From the NCBI GenBank assembly GCA_011389885.1, contig JAABTK010000003.1, positions 19,748 through 83,747 of the forward strand: a stretch of DNA of 64,000 nucleotides. Direction: 5' to 3'. The position numbers were made by a program, and so were the translations under genes. Below, piece by piece: positions 55,117 through 63,341 of this stretch; position 1 is the first letter of the stretch, and each line of letters begins with the position of its first letter. Below the pieces are notes generated by a model. That model did no database searches and was not told the origin of the DNA. It saw only the letters and a list, made by a program, of their open reading frames with translations. The stretch comes from Gammaproteobacteria bacterium (GTDB lineage Bacteria > Pseudomonadota > Gammaproteobacteria > Chromatiales > Chromatiaceae).

Positions 55117-56282
55117 TGGTAGAGGCTCTCCCAGGGCGGCGGACAGGGTTCCGCCGGCGGCAAGGGCGGCGGCTCGAAGGCGCCGGGGCCGGGGCGCAGG
55201 CCGGCTTGTGCCAGCGCCGCCAGGCAGCGGTCCGCCAGGCGCGGCGCCAACACCAGCTTGGTGGGCCAAACCGTGAACAGCCGGTCTTGGTGATGCAGGA
55301 GGCCGTCGTCCGGGCGCCGACCGTCGGGGGTGGCCGCCTCGGCGCGATCCACCCGGAGGTTGGCCCAGCGGGCGCCGCTTAGGTCCACCCAGGGCAGCAG
55401 GGCCTGTAACTCGGCCCGGGCCGCGGCGATCTGTGCTTCGTCGGTGCGCCCTACGCCCTGTTCGGCGATGGCCCCGCCTAGGTACCAGAGCCGCTCGCCA
55501 TTGGCCAGCGGGTGGGTGGTCAGTGTAAGCCGCGGCTGGGCGGAGGCCCCCAGGCAGTGGCCATACAGGGGCGGCAGCTCGCCGCGCACCAGCGCCATAT
55601 TCAGCGGCCGCAGCTGCATGGCCGGGGTGTCGCGCCCCAATTCCCGCAATAAACGCGCATTGGCCGCGCCGGCGGCCAGGATGAGGCCGCGGGCGCGGAT
55701 TTCTTGGGCGCCGAAACGCAGGGAATAGCCGCCCTTGATGGCCCGCGCCTTGGGGAAGGCCTCGATGCGCAGGCAATGTGCGCCGGACTGCCGAATCAGT
55801 TCGCCGATCAGCGAGGGTACATTCAGCACTGGCTCTTGCAGGCGATAGAGGTCGCCCTGAAAGCCGGGGTGATCGAAGGGCGCGGGGTATGCGTCGCGGC
55901 CCAGGCGCTGGATTTGTGCGCGCATGGCCCGGCCGGCGAAGAAGCCGGTCATGCGCGAGACCAGGCCGCGGCTAGACCAGAGGTGTTGGTGGGGGGCCAG
56001 TTGCGCGACGCCGGAGAGGTCCAGCTCGCCCGCGCCGCGCAGACAGGCCCGCCAGCGTTCGGGCATCATTGCCAGCGCCCGCGCGGACTCGGTGATATGC
56101 CCGCCGAGGGCGTACTTGACCCCGCCGTGCAGGATGCCTTGGGAGGCCAGGGTCTGCACCCCGCCCAGGCAGCGGGTCTCTAGCAGGATCGCCCGGTAGC
56201 CCGCCGCGCGCAGCCGGGCGAGCAGCCAGAGCCCGGCGATGCCGCCGCCGAGGATGGCGAGATCGGCGGTGGCGCTTCCCAT
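55107..56282 (-). CDS. FAD-dependent oxidoreductase (DAO/GlpD-like)
   Basis: A 391-aa flavoprotein with an N-terminal Rossmann FAD site LAILGGGIAGLWLLARLRAA and LLETRCLGGVQTLASQGILH, a stretch reminiscent of L-2-hydroxyglutarate or glycerol-3-phosphate oxidases. The second FAD-contact segment is ARGLILAAGAANARLLRELG. No membrane helix is evident. It begins 3 bp after hldE and overlaps the aldo/keto reductase, so hldE-oxidoreductase-reductase form one operon. Substrate cannot be told from sequence. Confidence 0.82.
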   Translation of the reverse strand: MGSATADLAILGGGIAGLWLLARLRAAGYRAILLETRCLGGVQTLASQGILHGGVKYALGGHITESARALAMMPERWRACLRGAGELDLSGVAQLAPHQHLWSSRGLVSRMTGFFAGRAMRAQIQRLGRDAYPAPFDHPGFQGDLYRLQEPVLNVPSLIGELIRQSGAHCLRIEAFPKARAIKGGYSLRFGAQEIRARGLILAAGAANARLLRELGRDTPAMQLRPLNMALVRGELPPLYGHCLGASAQPRLTLTTHPLANGERLWYLGGAIAEQGVGRTDEAQIAAARAELQALLPWVDLSGARWANLRVDRAEAATPDGRRPDDGLLHHQDRLFTVWPTKLVLAPRLADRCLAALAQAGLRPGPGAFEPPPLPPAEPCPPPWESLYQWS

Positions 56283-56285
56283 GCC

Positions 56286-57731
56286 TCAGGCCGCCCCCTC
56301 GCCCTGATCCCGCGCGCGGATGTCGGCGATCAGGCCGGTGGTGGAGCAGTTCTCTAAATAGCTCAGCACCCGCACCTCGCCGCCGCTTTCGCGCACGCAG
56401 CGCCCGCCGGGGATGGCGTCCGGGTCGTTGTCGCCGCCCTTCACCAGGAAATCCGGCCGCAGCCGGCAAATCAGCCGCTCGGGGGTGGGTTCGTTAAAGG
56501 GCAGCACCCAATCCACGCACGCCAGCGCGGCCAGCACCGTCATACGTCGGGCCAGGTCGTTCACCGGGCGGTCGGGGCCTTTGAGGTCGCGCACCGTTTG
56601 GTCCACGTTGACCGCCACCGCTAGGCGGTCGCCGAGCCGGCTGGCCTGTTCCAGATAGGTCACATGGCCGGCGTGCAGGATGTCGAAGCAGCCGTTGGTG
56701 AACACCACCGTCTCGCCCCGCCCGCGGGCGGCGGCGGCGGCAGTCATTAGATCATCCTCGGCCACCACGCCGCGGTGGATGACTTCTTCCTCGTGCAGCG
56801 CATGGCGGATTTCGTCGATGCCGGCGGTGGCGGTGCCGAGCTTGGCCACGACCACCCCGGCCGCCACATTGGCCAAATGGGTGGCGGCCTCCAGCGGCAT
56901 CCCGGCGGCGATGCCGGCGGCCAACACCGCGATAACGGTGTCGCCGGCGCCGGTGACATCGAACACCTCCCGCGCATGGGCGGCCAGGTGGCGCGCCTCC
57001 CGCCCGCGCTCGAATAGGGTCATGCCCTTCTCGCCGCGGGTGATCAGCAGGGCCTCCAGGGCGCACTCGTCGAGTAACGCCTGACCCCGCTCCACCAGCT
57101 CGGCGTCGTTCCTGCAGGGACCGACCACGGCCTCGAATTCGGCCAGGTTGGGGGTAATTAGGGTGGCCCCGTAATAGCGCCGAAAGTCCCGCCCCTTGGG
57201 GTCCGCCAAGACCCGTTTGCCGGCAGCGCGGGCGGCGGCGATGAAGGCCTGCACCTCGCTCAGGGTGCCCTTGCCGTAGTCCGAGAGGATTAGCAGGTCG
57301 GCCGCTTCGAGCGCCGCCCCGAAGCCCTCGGGCAGCACTTGACTGAAGCCGCACAGGGCGTCTTCGAAATCCAGCCGAATCAATTGCTGATGCCGCCCGA
57401 TCACCCGCAGCTTGGTGATGGTGGGGCAGCCCGCGTGCCGCTCGAAGCGGCACTCCACCCGCCGCTGCTCCAGATGCCGTTGCAGGGAACGGCCTGCTTC
57501 GTCGTCGCCGGTCAGGCCGTAGAGCACCGCGTGCGCGCCCAGCGTGGCCAGGTTCAGCGCCACATTGCCCGCGCCGCCCGCGCGCACCTCCTCTTCATGC
57601 ACCCGCACCACCGGCACCGGGGCCTCGGGCGAGATGCGGTCGGCCCCGCCGTGCCAATAGCGGTCGAGCATCACATCGCCTGCCACCAGCACACGCACGG
57701 AACAGAAATCGGGGAGATCGATGGAGATCAT
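56286..57731 (-). CDS. hldE: Bifunctional heptose 7-phosphate kinase / heptose 1-phosphate adenylyltransferase
   Basis: A 481-aa fused enzyme for ADP-heptose synthesis. The N-terminal PfkB kinase (about 1-320) shows VAGDVMLDRYWHGGADRISP, GGAGNVALNLATLGA and the catalytic DVTGAGDTVIAVLA. The C-terminal nucleotidyltransferase (about 340-475) has FTNGCFDILHAGHVTYLEQA (HxGH) and the late motif STTGLIADIR. Length matches E. coli HldE (477). It leads the operon with two oxidoreductases and lies close to gmhA and msbA, a lipopolysaccharide core cluster. Confidence 0.96.
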   Translation of the reverse strand: MISIDLPDFCSVRVLVAGDVMLDRYWHGGADRISPEAPVPVVRVHEEEVRAGGAGNVALNLATLGAHAVLYGLTGDDEAGRSLQRHLEQRRVECRFERHAGCPTITKLRVIGRHQQLIRLDFEDALCGFSQVLPEGFGAALEAADLLILSDYGKGTLSEVQAFIAAARAAGKRVLADPKGRDFRRYYGATLITPNLAEFEAVVGPCRNDAELVERGQALLDECALEALLITRGEKGMTLFERGREARHLAAHAREVFDVTGAGDTVIAVLAAGIAAGMPLEAATHLANVAAGVVVAKLGTATAGIDEIRHALHEEEVIHRGVVAEDDLMTAAAAARGRGETVVFTNGCFDILHAGHVTYLEQASRLGDRLAVAVNVDQTVRDLKGPDRPVNDLARRMTVLAALACVDWVLPFNEPTPERLICRLRPDFLVKGGDNDPDAIPGGRCVRESGGEVRVLSYLENCSTTGLIADIRARDQGEGAA

Positions 57732-57789
57732 TCAGGTTAAGGAGCAGGCGCCACAGGGTCTTGAGATTGAGTTGTAATCATAACATAGG

Positions 57790-57985
57790 CCGGGGGCGGG
57801 GACGCAGAGGGCGCTGTGGGCCGCAGAGGACGCAGAGGCGGGTTTGCAATAACGCAAAGGGCGCGGAAGGGGTTGCCCTTTCCCGCTTCGACCGTCTCCG
57901 AACCCCATAGCCTATCGATCCCGCATTGCGCCAAATCGCTGAATAACTTCGCTCCGCCCTTTGCGTCTTCTTTGCGTCCTTTGCG
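57790..57985. repeat. CGCAGAGG/CGCAAAGG repeat block between hldE and msbA
   Basis: GGGACGCAGAGGGCGC, GCCGCAGAGGACGCAGAGGC and ATAACGCAAAGGGCGCGGAA on the left are mirrored by CTTTGCGTCTTCTTTGCGTC and CTTTGCGTTATAAAGCG on the right, giving an inverted arrangement of about 190 bp. The right edge contains the msbA TAA stop. No gene inside. Confidence 0.65.
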
Positions 57986-59746
57986 TTATAAAGCGCCCGC
58001 GTCGCTAAACTGGGTGCGGTGTAGGGCGGCGTATTCGCCGCCGCGGGCCAGGAGTTCGGCGTGGGTTCCCTGTTCCGCGATGCGTCCGTCCTTTACCACC
58101 AGGATTTCGTCCGCGTGTTCGATGGTGGAGAGGCGGTGGGCGATCACCAGCGTGGTGCGGCCAGCCGTTAAATGCCCCAGGGCCTGTTGGACCTTGCGCT
58201 CGGACTCGGAGTCCAGGGCCGAGGTGGCCTCGTCCAGGATCAGCACCGGGGCGTCCTTCATCAGTGCGCGGGCGATGGCCAGGCGCTGGCGTTGGCCGCC
58301 GGAGAGCCGCACCCCATCCTCGCCGATGGGGGCGTCGAAACCCTCCGGCAGGGCCTGAATGAATTCCAGCGCGTTGGCCGCCCGGGCCACCTCTTCGAGC
58401 CGCTCACGGCTTGGCGGCTCGGCGAGGCCGAAGGCCATGTTATTGGCCACGCTGTCGTTAAACAGCAGCGGGATCTGGCCCACCATGGAGAGGTTGCGGC
58501 GCAGGCTCTCCAGGGTCAGGTCGCGCAGGTCCGCGCCGTCCAGGGTGATGCGCCCCGCGCAGGGGTCGTAAAAACGGGGCAACAGGCTCACCAGGGTGCT
58601 CTTGCCGCCCCCCGAGGGACCGACCAGGGCGATGGTCTTGCCCGGTTCGGCCACGAAGCTGACCTCGCTCAGCACCTGCTCCGCATTCGGGCCATAGCGA
58701 AAGGAGACCCGCTCGAAGGCGATACGCCCTCGGGCGCGGCGAATATCCCGGCTGCCGGTCTCGTTTTCAGGCGGCTCATCCATCATCCCGAATACGCTCT
58801 CCGCCGCCGCCAAGCCGAGCTGGAGGGGCTGGTTCACCCCGGTCAGGCGCTTAATGGGCGGGAACAGCAGGCCCAGCGCGGCCAGAAAGGCCACGAAACC
58901 GCCCACGGTCAGGGGCTCGGCCCCGGTCTGGCCGGTGCCGACGTAGATTAGCGTGGCCAGCGCCACCGCGCCCATTAGCTCCACCACCGGCGCGTTCGCC
59001 GAACCCGCCACCTTCAGCTTGAGCTGAAAGCGCCGCACCCAGTTGATTTGGTTGCGAAAACGCTGTCGCTCCGCGGCCTGACCGCCGAATACCTTAATCA
59101 CCGCCTGACCGCGCACCGCCTCTTCCAGCGCATGCGTCATTTGGCCCATCGTGGCCTGAAGCTCCCGGCTCAGCCGCCGGGTGCGCTTGGCCACCACCCA
59201 CACCACCGCCGCCACCGCCGGCATCAACACAAAGACGCCGGTGGTGAGCACCCAGTTCAACCACAGCATGTAGGCGATGAGGCCGATAACGATTAGGGTG
59301 TCGCGTACCAGCACCGTCAGCACCTTGGTGGCGGCCTGGGTCACTTGGTTGACATTGTAGGTGAGCTTGGAGACCACCACGCCGGTGGAGTTTTCGTCGT
59401 AATAGCCCGCCGGCAGGTCCAGGATGCGCTCGAACATCTGCCGCCGCAGGTCGTACACCAGCTTGCCCGCCACCCACTCGAAGGCCACGCCGCTGACAAA
59501 GGCCCCGAGGCCGCGAATCAGGAACAGCCCGATTAGCGCAATGGGCGTCCAGGTCATGTACTGCGGGTCCTTTTCCACGAAGGTGCCGTCGAGCAACGGC
59601 TTGAGCAAGGCCGGAATCGCCGGCTCGGTCAACGCCAACACCACCATGGCGCCGATGGCCAGCGAGAACCTGGACCAGTAGGGCTTGACGTGGCGCAGCA
59701 ACCGAAAATAAAGCTCGCGACTAGACATTTGGCGGGTTTCGGGCAT
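57986..59746 (-). CDS. msbA: Lipid A export ABC transporter MsbA
   Basis: A 586-aa half-transporter that flips lipid A-core across the inner membrane. Residues 1-320 hold six membrane helices (SLAIGAMVVLALTEPAIPAL the first) and the ABC exporter loop TRRLSRELQATMGQMTHALE. The ATPase has Walker A LVGPSGGGKSTL, signature RLSGGQRQRLAIARAL and Walker B VLILDEATSALD. Length equals E. coli MsbA (582). ATG 59746 or ATG 59728. It precedes the hldE operon on the same strand, separated by a repeat block. Confidence 0.95.
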   Translation of the reverse strand: MPETRQMSSRELYFRLLRHVKPYWSRFSLAIGAMVVLALTEPAIPALLKPLLDGTFVEKDPQYMTWTPIALIGLFLIRGLGAFVSGVAFEWVAGKLVYDLRRQMFERILDLPAGYYDENSTGVVVSKLTYNVNQVTQAATKVLTVLVRDTLIVIGLIAYMLWLNWVLTTGVFVLMPAVAAVVWVVAKRTRRLSRELQATMGQMTHALEEAVRGQAVIKVFGGQAAERQRFRNQINWVRRFQLKLKVAGSANAPVVELMGAVALATLIYVGTGQTGAEPLTVGGFVAFLAALGLLFPPIKRLTGVNQPLQLGLAAAESVFGMMDEPPENETGSRDIRRARGRIAFERVSFRYGPNAEQVLSEVSFVAEPGKTIALVGPSGGGKSTLVSLLPRFYDPCAGRITLDGADLRDLTLESLRRNLSMVGQIPLLFNDSVANNMAFGLAEPPSRERLEEVARAANALEFIQALPEGFDAPIGEDGVRLSGGQRQRLAIARALMKDAPVLILDEATSALDSESERKVQQALGHLTAGRTTLVIAHRLSTIEHADEILVVKDGRIAEQGTHAELLARGGEYAALHRTQFSDAGAL

Positions 59747-59829
59747 AAGGCGGCATCGGAGTGACTGAGAAAACCGCCTATTCTATACCCCAAAGCCCGT
59801 TTGGTTGGAAAATCCGCGAAACAACCGCC

Positions 59830-60160
59830 AATCCAACCGGCAAGTTGAACCACAGATAAACCCGGATGAACACAGAGAGCCTCCGCAGGGGACGGCTTGG
59901 GAGGTGTCGAGGCTTTACCGGGCTTGGGGGCTTCGCCTAGGCGCCAACCGCCGACCACAGACCGCCAAGTTGAACCACAGATAACCACAGATGGGCACAG
60001 ATAGCCTCCGCAGGGGGCGGCTGGGGAGGTCGAGGCTTTAGCCGGGCTTGGGGGCTTCGCCTAAGCACCAACCACCGACCACCGACCACGGACCACTAAC
60101 CACTAACCACTAACCACTAACCACTAACCACTAACCACTAACCACTAACCACTAACCACT
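59830..60160. repeat. Intergenic repeat block ending in a (ACCACTA)n 7-bp tandem array
   Basis: Two near-identical units are in tandem: AACCACAGATAA, CACAGATAGCCTCCGCAGGG, GGCTGGGGAGGTCGAGGCTT and GGGCTTGGGGGCTTCGCCTA. The second runs into CACCAACCACCGACCACC and then ACCACTA repeated for 69 bp (60092-60160, nearly ten copies). This is the opposite orientation of the arrays at 44357 and 53084. No gene is visible in 59747-60203. Confidence 0.8.
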
Positions 60161-60203
60161 TTGGCGCAACTCTTGTATGAAGAACGGAAACCCGCGTTTT
60201 GGG

Positions 60204-60232
60204 TTGATTCCGACAAGGTTTTGGGCTAGACT
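60204..60232 (+). promoter_or_regulatory. feoA: Sigma-70 promoter of feoABC
   Basis: TTGATT, a 17-bp spacer, then TAGACT at 60227-60232. Transcription would begin near 60239, immediately before the Fur-like site. Confidence 0.6.
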
Positions 60233-60241
60233 AGAGGCGAA

Positions 60242-60256
60242 TGGGAATTATTCTCA
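60242..60256 (+). promoter_or_regulatory. Fur box in the feo leader
   Basis: TGGGAATTATTCTCA matches 11 of the 14 specified bases of the 7-1-7 Fur site TGATAATnATTATCA and is itself nearly palindromic. It lies just downstream of the predicted start of transcription, where bound Fur-Fe2+ would block feo expression in iron-replete cells. Confidence 0.75.
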
Positions 60257-60288
60257 ATACTAACCTACTAAAGACGCTGTTACAGCCT

Positions 60289-60546
60289 ATGAATAATCTC
60301 GCGCAAGATCCGTCGCTGAAGACGCTACCGTTGACCCGGTTCCGCCCGGGCGCGCATGTGCGGATCGATGCCATCGAAGGCGGGCGTGAAATGACCCGGC
60401 GGCTGCTGGCGTTGGGGATTCGCACCGGCTCCGAGGTGGAGGTGCTGCACCGGCGCGGCCGCGGCGTGGTGGTGGTCTCCGGGGCCAATCGTATCGCCTT
60501 AGGCGGCGGGGTGGCCGAGCGGTTGCTGGCCGAAGCCCTCCTCTAA
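60289..60546 (+). CDS. feoA: Ferrous iron transport protein A
   Basis: An 85-aa SH3-like protein, the small cytoplasmic partner of FeoB. Features are FRPGAHVRIDAIEGGREMTR, LLALGIRTGSEVEVLHRRGR and a glycine-rich end. ATG 60289 is preferred because it keeps the Fur box untranslated; ATG 60241 is in frame and would give a leaderless start with 16 more residues. feoB follows after 30 bp. Confidence 0.9.
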   Translation: MNNLAQDPSLKTLPLTRFRPGAHVRIDAIEGGREMTRRLLALGIRTGSEVEVLHRRGRGVVVVSGANRIALGGGVAERLLAEALL

Positions 60547-60576
60547 CCCCCTATTGCAGACCCTACGGAGACCGGC

Positions 60577-62880
60577 GTGCTGACCATCGCCCTCGGCGGC
60601 AACCCCAATTGCGGCAAGTCCGCGCTGTTTAATCGCCTCACCGGCATCCGCCAAAAGACCGGCAACTGGCCCGGCGTGACCGTGGACCGCAAGGAGGGGC
60701 GCTTCGATCTGAACGGCGAAGAGGTGCGGGTGATCGACCTGCCTGGCATCTATTCCCTGGACGCGGCCTCCATCGACGAACAGGTGACCCGCGACTTCCT
60801 GCTGTCGGACGAGGCGGACCTGATCGTTAACGTCATCGACGCGGTGAACCTGGAGCGCAACCTCTATTTCAGCGTGCAGTTGCGCGAAATGGGCCTGCCG
60901 ATGGTGGCGGCGGTGAACATGATGGACGTGGCGCGCAAGCGCGGCATCCTGCTGGATCTTGATCGTCTGTCCAAGCAACTCGGCTGCCCGGTGGTCGCCA
61001 TCGTGGCGGTGCAGGGCGAGGGCATGGAGCGATTAAAACAGGCCATGGCCGCCGAGGCCAAGCGCGAGGACGCGAATGGCTTTCAGGTACACCACGAAGA
61101 TACGGTGGAGCAGGCCATCGCCGCCATCGGCCCCAACCTGGAGCCCGTCTGCGGGCGCGCCAACTGCCGCTGGCTGTCGCTCAAGCTGTTGGAGGGCGAT
61201 GCGCATGCCGCCTCCCTGGCGGACGAGGCCACCACCGCCCAGGTGCGGGAGTGGCAGGCCATCATCGCCAACCGCGCCGGCGAGGACGCGGACATCCACA
61301 TCGCCGACGCCCGCTTCGCCCATGCCCATGCCCTGTCCCAACAGGTGATCACCGAACGCGGTCGGGTGGGCCGCACCGCCACCGACACCATCGACCGCCT
61401 GGTGCTCAACCGCTACTTCGGCGTGCCGATCTTCCTCGCCGTGATGTACCTGATGTTTATGTTCACCATTAACATCGGCGGGGCCTTTATCGACTTTTTC
61501 GACCTACTGGCCGGGGCGCTGTTCATTGAGCTGCCGCGCACCTGGCTCACCGCCCTGGGCGCGCCCGAATGGCTCACCGTGGTGATCGCCGACGGGGCCG
61601 GCGGCGGCCTGCAAGTGGTGGCCACCTTTATCCCCATCATCGCCTGCCTGTACCTATTTTTGTCGGTGTTGGAGGATAGCGGCTACATGGCCCGCGCCGC
61701 CTTCGTAATGGATCGGGCGATGCGCGCCATCGGCCTGCCGGGCAAGTCCTTCGTGCCGCTGATCGTGGGCTTCGGCTGCAATGTGCCGGCGGTGATGGCC
61801 ACCCGCACCCTGGAGAACCTGCGCGAGCGCAAGCTCACCATCTTAATGAACCCCTTTATGTCCTGCGGCGCCCGGCTGCCGGTGTATGCGCTGTTCGCCG
61901 CGGCCTTCTTTCCCGCGCACGGGCAGAATTTAGTGTTCGCGCTGTATTTAATCGGCATCGGGGTGGCGGTGCTCACCGGGTTGATTATGCGCCGCACCCT
62001 GCTCACCGGCGAGAGTTCGGGCTTCATGATGGAGCTGCCGCCCTATCATGCGCCCACCGTCAAGGGCGTGTCCCTGCGCACCTGGGACCGGGTGAAGCTG
62101 TTTATTAAGGACGCCGGCAAGATTATCGTCATTATGGTGGTGATCCTGAACGTGCTCAGCTCTGTGGGCACGGACGGCAGCTTCGGCAACGAAAACAGCG
62201 GCCAATCCGTACTCGCCAGCGCCGGCCAGGCCCTGACCCCGGTGTTTCGCCCCATGGGCATCGACGAGGACAATTGGCCCGCCACCGTGGGCATCTTCAC
62301 CGGCGTCTTGGCCAAGGAGACGGTGGTGGGCACCCTAAACTCCATGTACGGCCGGCTGGCCGCCGAGGCGGCCCCGCCGTCCGAAGAGGTCCCCTTCGTA
62401 TTCGGCGCGGCGGTGGTCGCCGCCTTCGCCACCATCCCCCAGAACCTCGCCGGGGTGGCGGATCGGGTGCTCGATCCGTTGGGCATGAAGGTGGGCGAGG
62501 TGCAGGACAGGCAACAGGCCGCGGCGGCCCAGTCGGTGAACGCCGGCATCTTCGGGGCCATGGCCAGCCGCTTCGACGGCCGCGCCGGGGCCTTCGCCTA
62601 CCTGCTGTTCATCCTGCTCTATTCCCCCTGTGTGGCCACCATCGGCGCCATCGTGCGCGAGACCGGCCCCGCCTGGGCCGCCTTCGTGGTGGCCTGGACC
62701 ACGGGCGTGGCCTATGTGGTCTCCACCCTGTTCTATCAACTGGCCACCTTCGACCGCCACCCGCTGGCGGCCGGGCTTTGGATTTTGGTGTTTTCCGCGG
62801 TGCTCGCGGCCGCCCTGATCGCCCTGCGCCGCTGGGGCCTGCGCGGCCAGGGGTTGCGGCCGGGGCAGGTCGGCGCATGA
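60577..62880 (+). CDS. feoB: Ferrous iron transporter B
   Basis: A 767-aa inner-membrane Fe2+ transporter with an N-terminal G domain. G1 is GGNPNCGKS (7-15), G2 lies in WPGVTVDRKEG, G3 is DLPGIYSLDA and G4 NMMD. Gate regions contain LIVGFGCNVPAVMATRTLEN and a second set of helices with LFILLYSPCVATIGAI, giving the conserved Cys positions of FeoB. GTG 60577 is the start, preceded by ACGGAGA. The stop overlaps feoC as ATGA. Confidence 0.97.
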   Translation: MLTIALGGNPNCGKSALFNRLTGIRQKTGNWPGVTVDRKEGRFDLNGEEVRVIDLPGIYSLDAASIDEQVTRDFLLSDEADLIVNVIDAVNLERNLYFSVQLREMGLPMVAAVNMMDVARKRGILLDLDRLSKQLGCPVVAIVAVQGEGMERLKQAMAAEAKREDANGFQVHHEDTVEQAIAAIGPNLEPVCGRANCRWLSLKLLEGDAHAASLADEATTAQVREWQAIIANRAGEDADIHIADARFAHAHALSQQVITERGRVGRTATDTIDRLVLNRYFGVPIFLAVMYLMFMFTINIGGAFIDFFDLLAGALFIELPRTWLTALGAPEWLTVVIADGAGGGLQVVATFIPIIACLYLFLSVLEDSGYMARAAFVMDRAMRAIGLPGKSFVPLIVGFGCNVPAVMATRTLENLRERKLTILMNPFMSCGARLPVYALFAAAFFPAHGQNLVFALYLIGIGVAVLTGLIMRRTLLTGESSGFMMELPPYHAPTVKGVSLRTWDRVKLFIKDAGKIIVIMVVILNVLSSVGTDGSFGNENSGQSVLASAGQALTPVFRPMGIDEDNWPATVGIFTGVLAKETVVGTLNSMYGRLAAEAAPPSEEVPFVFGAAVVAAFATIPQNLAGVADRVLDPLGMKVGEVQDRQQAAAAQSVNAGIFGAMASRFDGRAGAFAYLLFILLYSPCVATIGAIVRETGPAWAAFVVAWTTGVAYVVSTLFYQLATFDRHPLAAGLWILVFSAVLAAALIALRRWGLRGQGLRPGQVGA

Positions 62881-63170
62881 TCCTGCCCGAGATCCGCGAC
62901 TATGTCCGTGAGCGCGGCCAGGCTAGCCTGGAGGACATCGCGCGGCATCTCGACGCCCAGCCCGACGCCGTGCGCGGCATGCTCGCACGCTGGATCCGCA
63001 AGGGCCGCATCCGCAAGATCCTCAAGGGCCCGGCCTGCGGCAGCTCCTGTTCCAGTTGCTCCACCGAATCCACCGAGGTCTATGAGTGGATCGACCCGCA
63101 GGACCGCGACCGGGGGCTAAAGCGCATTTCGGTAGTGCAGCAATCGTCCGGGCCATCGAGCGGGGGTTGA
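62877..63170 (+). CDS. feoC: FeoC-like regulator with cysteine cluster
   Basis: A 97-aa winged-helix protein, translationally coupled to feoB (ATGA). The HTH is DIARHLDAQPDAVRGMLARW, followed by KGRIRKILKGPACGSSCSSC. The three cysteines CX3CX2C are the iron-sulfur or metal-binding loop of FeoC proteins. A longer C-terminal tail (about 30 residues) than in E. coli FeoC (78 aa) is present. Role: control of FeoB stability or activity, by family. Confidence 0.9.
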   Translation: MILPEIRDYVRERGQASLEDIARHLDAQPDAVRGMLARWIRKGRIRKILKGPACGSSCSSCSTESTEVYEWIDPQDRDRGLKRISVVQQSSGPSSGG

Positions 63171-63179
63171 GGCCTCGGC

Positions 63180-63290
63180 CGGACTGGGTGGTCAGCGGTC
63201 AATGGTTAATGGTCAGTGGTCAGTGATTGGCGGTTGCTGCTTAGGCGAGCGAAACCCCCAAGCCCGGCTAAAGCCTTGGGTAACCTGGCA
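63180..63290. repeat. Heptamer and GCTTAGGCGAGCGAAA repeat after feoC
   Basis: GGTCAGCGGTCAATGGTTAA, GGTCAGTGGTCAGTGATTGG and CGGTTGCTGCTTAGGCGAGC, then GAAACCCCCAAGCCCGGCTA: the 7-bp-unit plus GCTTAGGCGA element in the same order as at 44357 and 53084, but with degenerate heptamers. Confidence 0.65.
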
Positions 63291-63341
63291 ATGCTGCCAG
63301 CTGTGAGAGAGCCGCGCAAGCGGGAAGCTCTCCCGAGTAAG

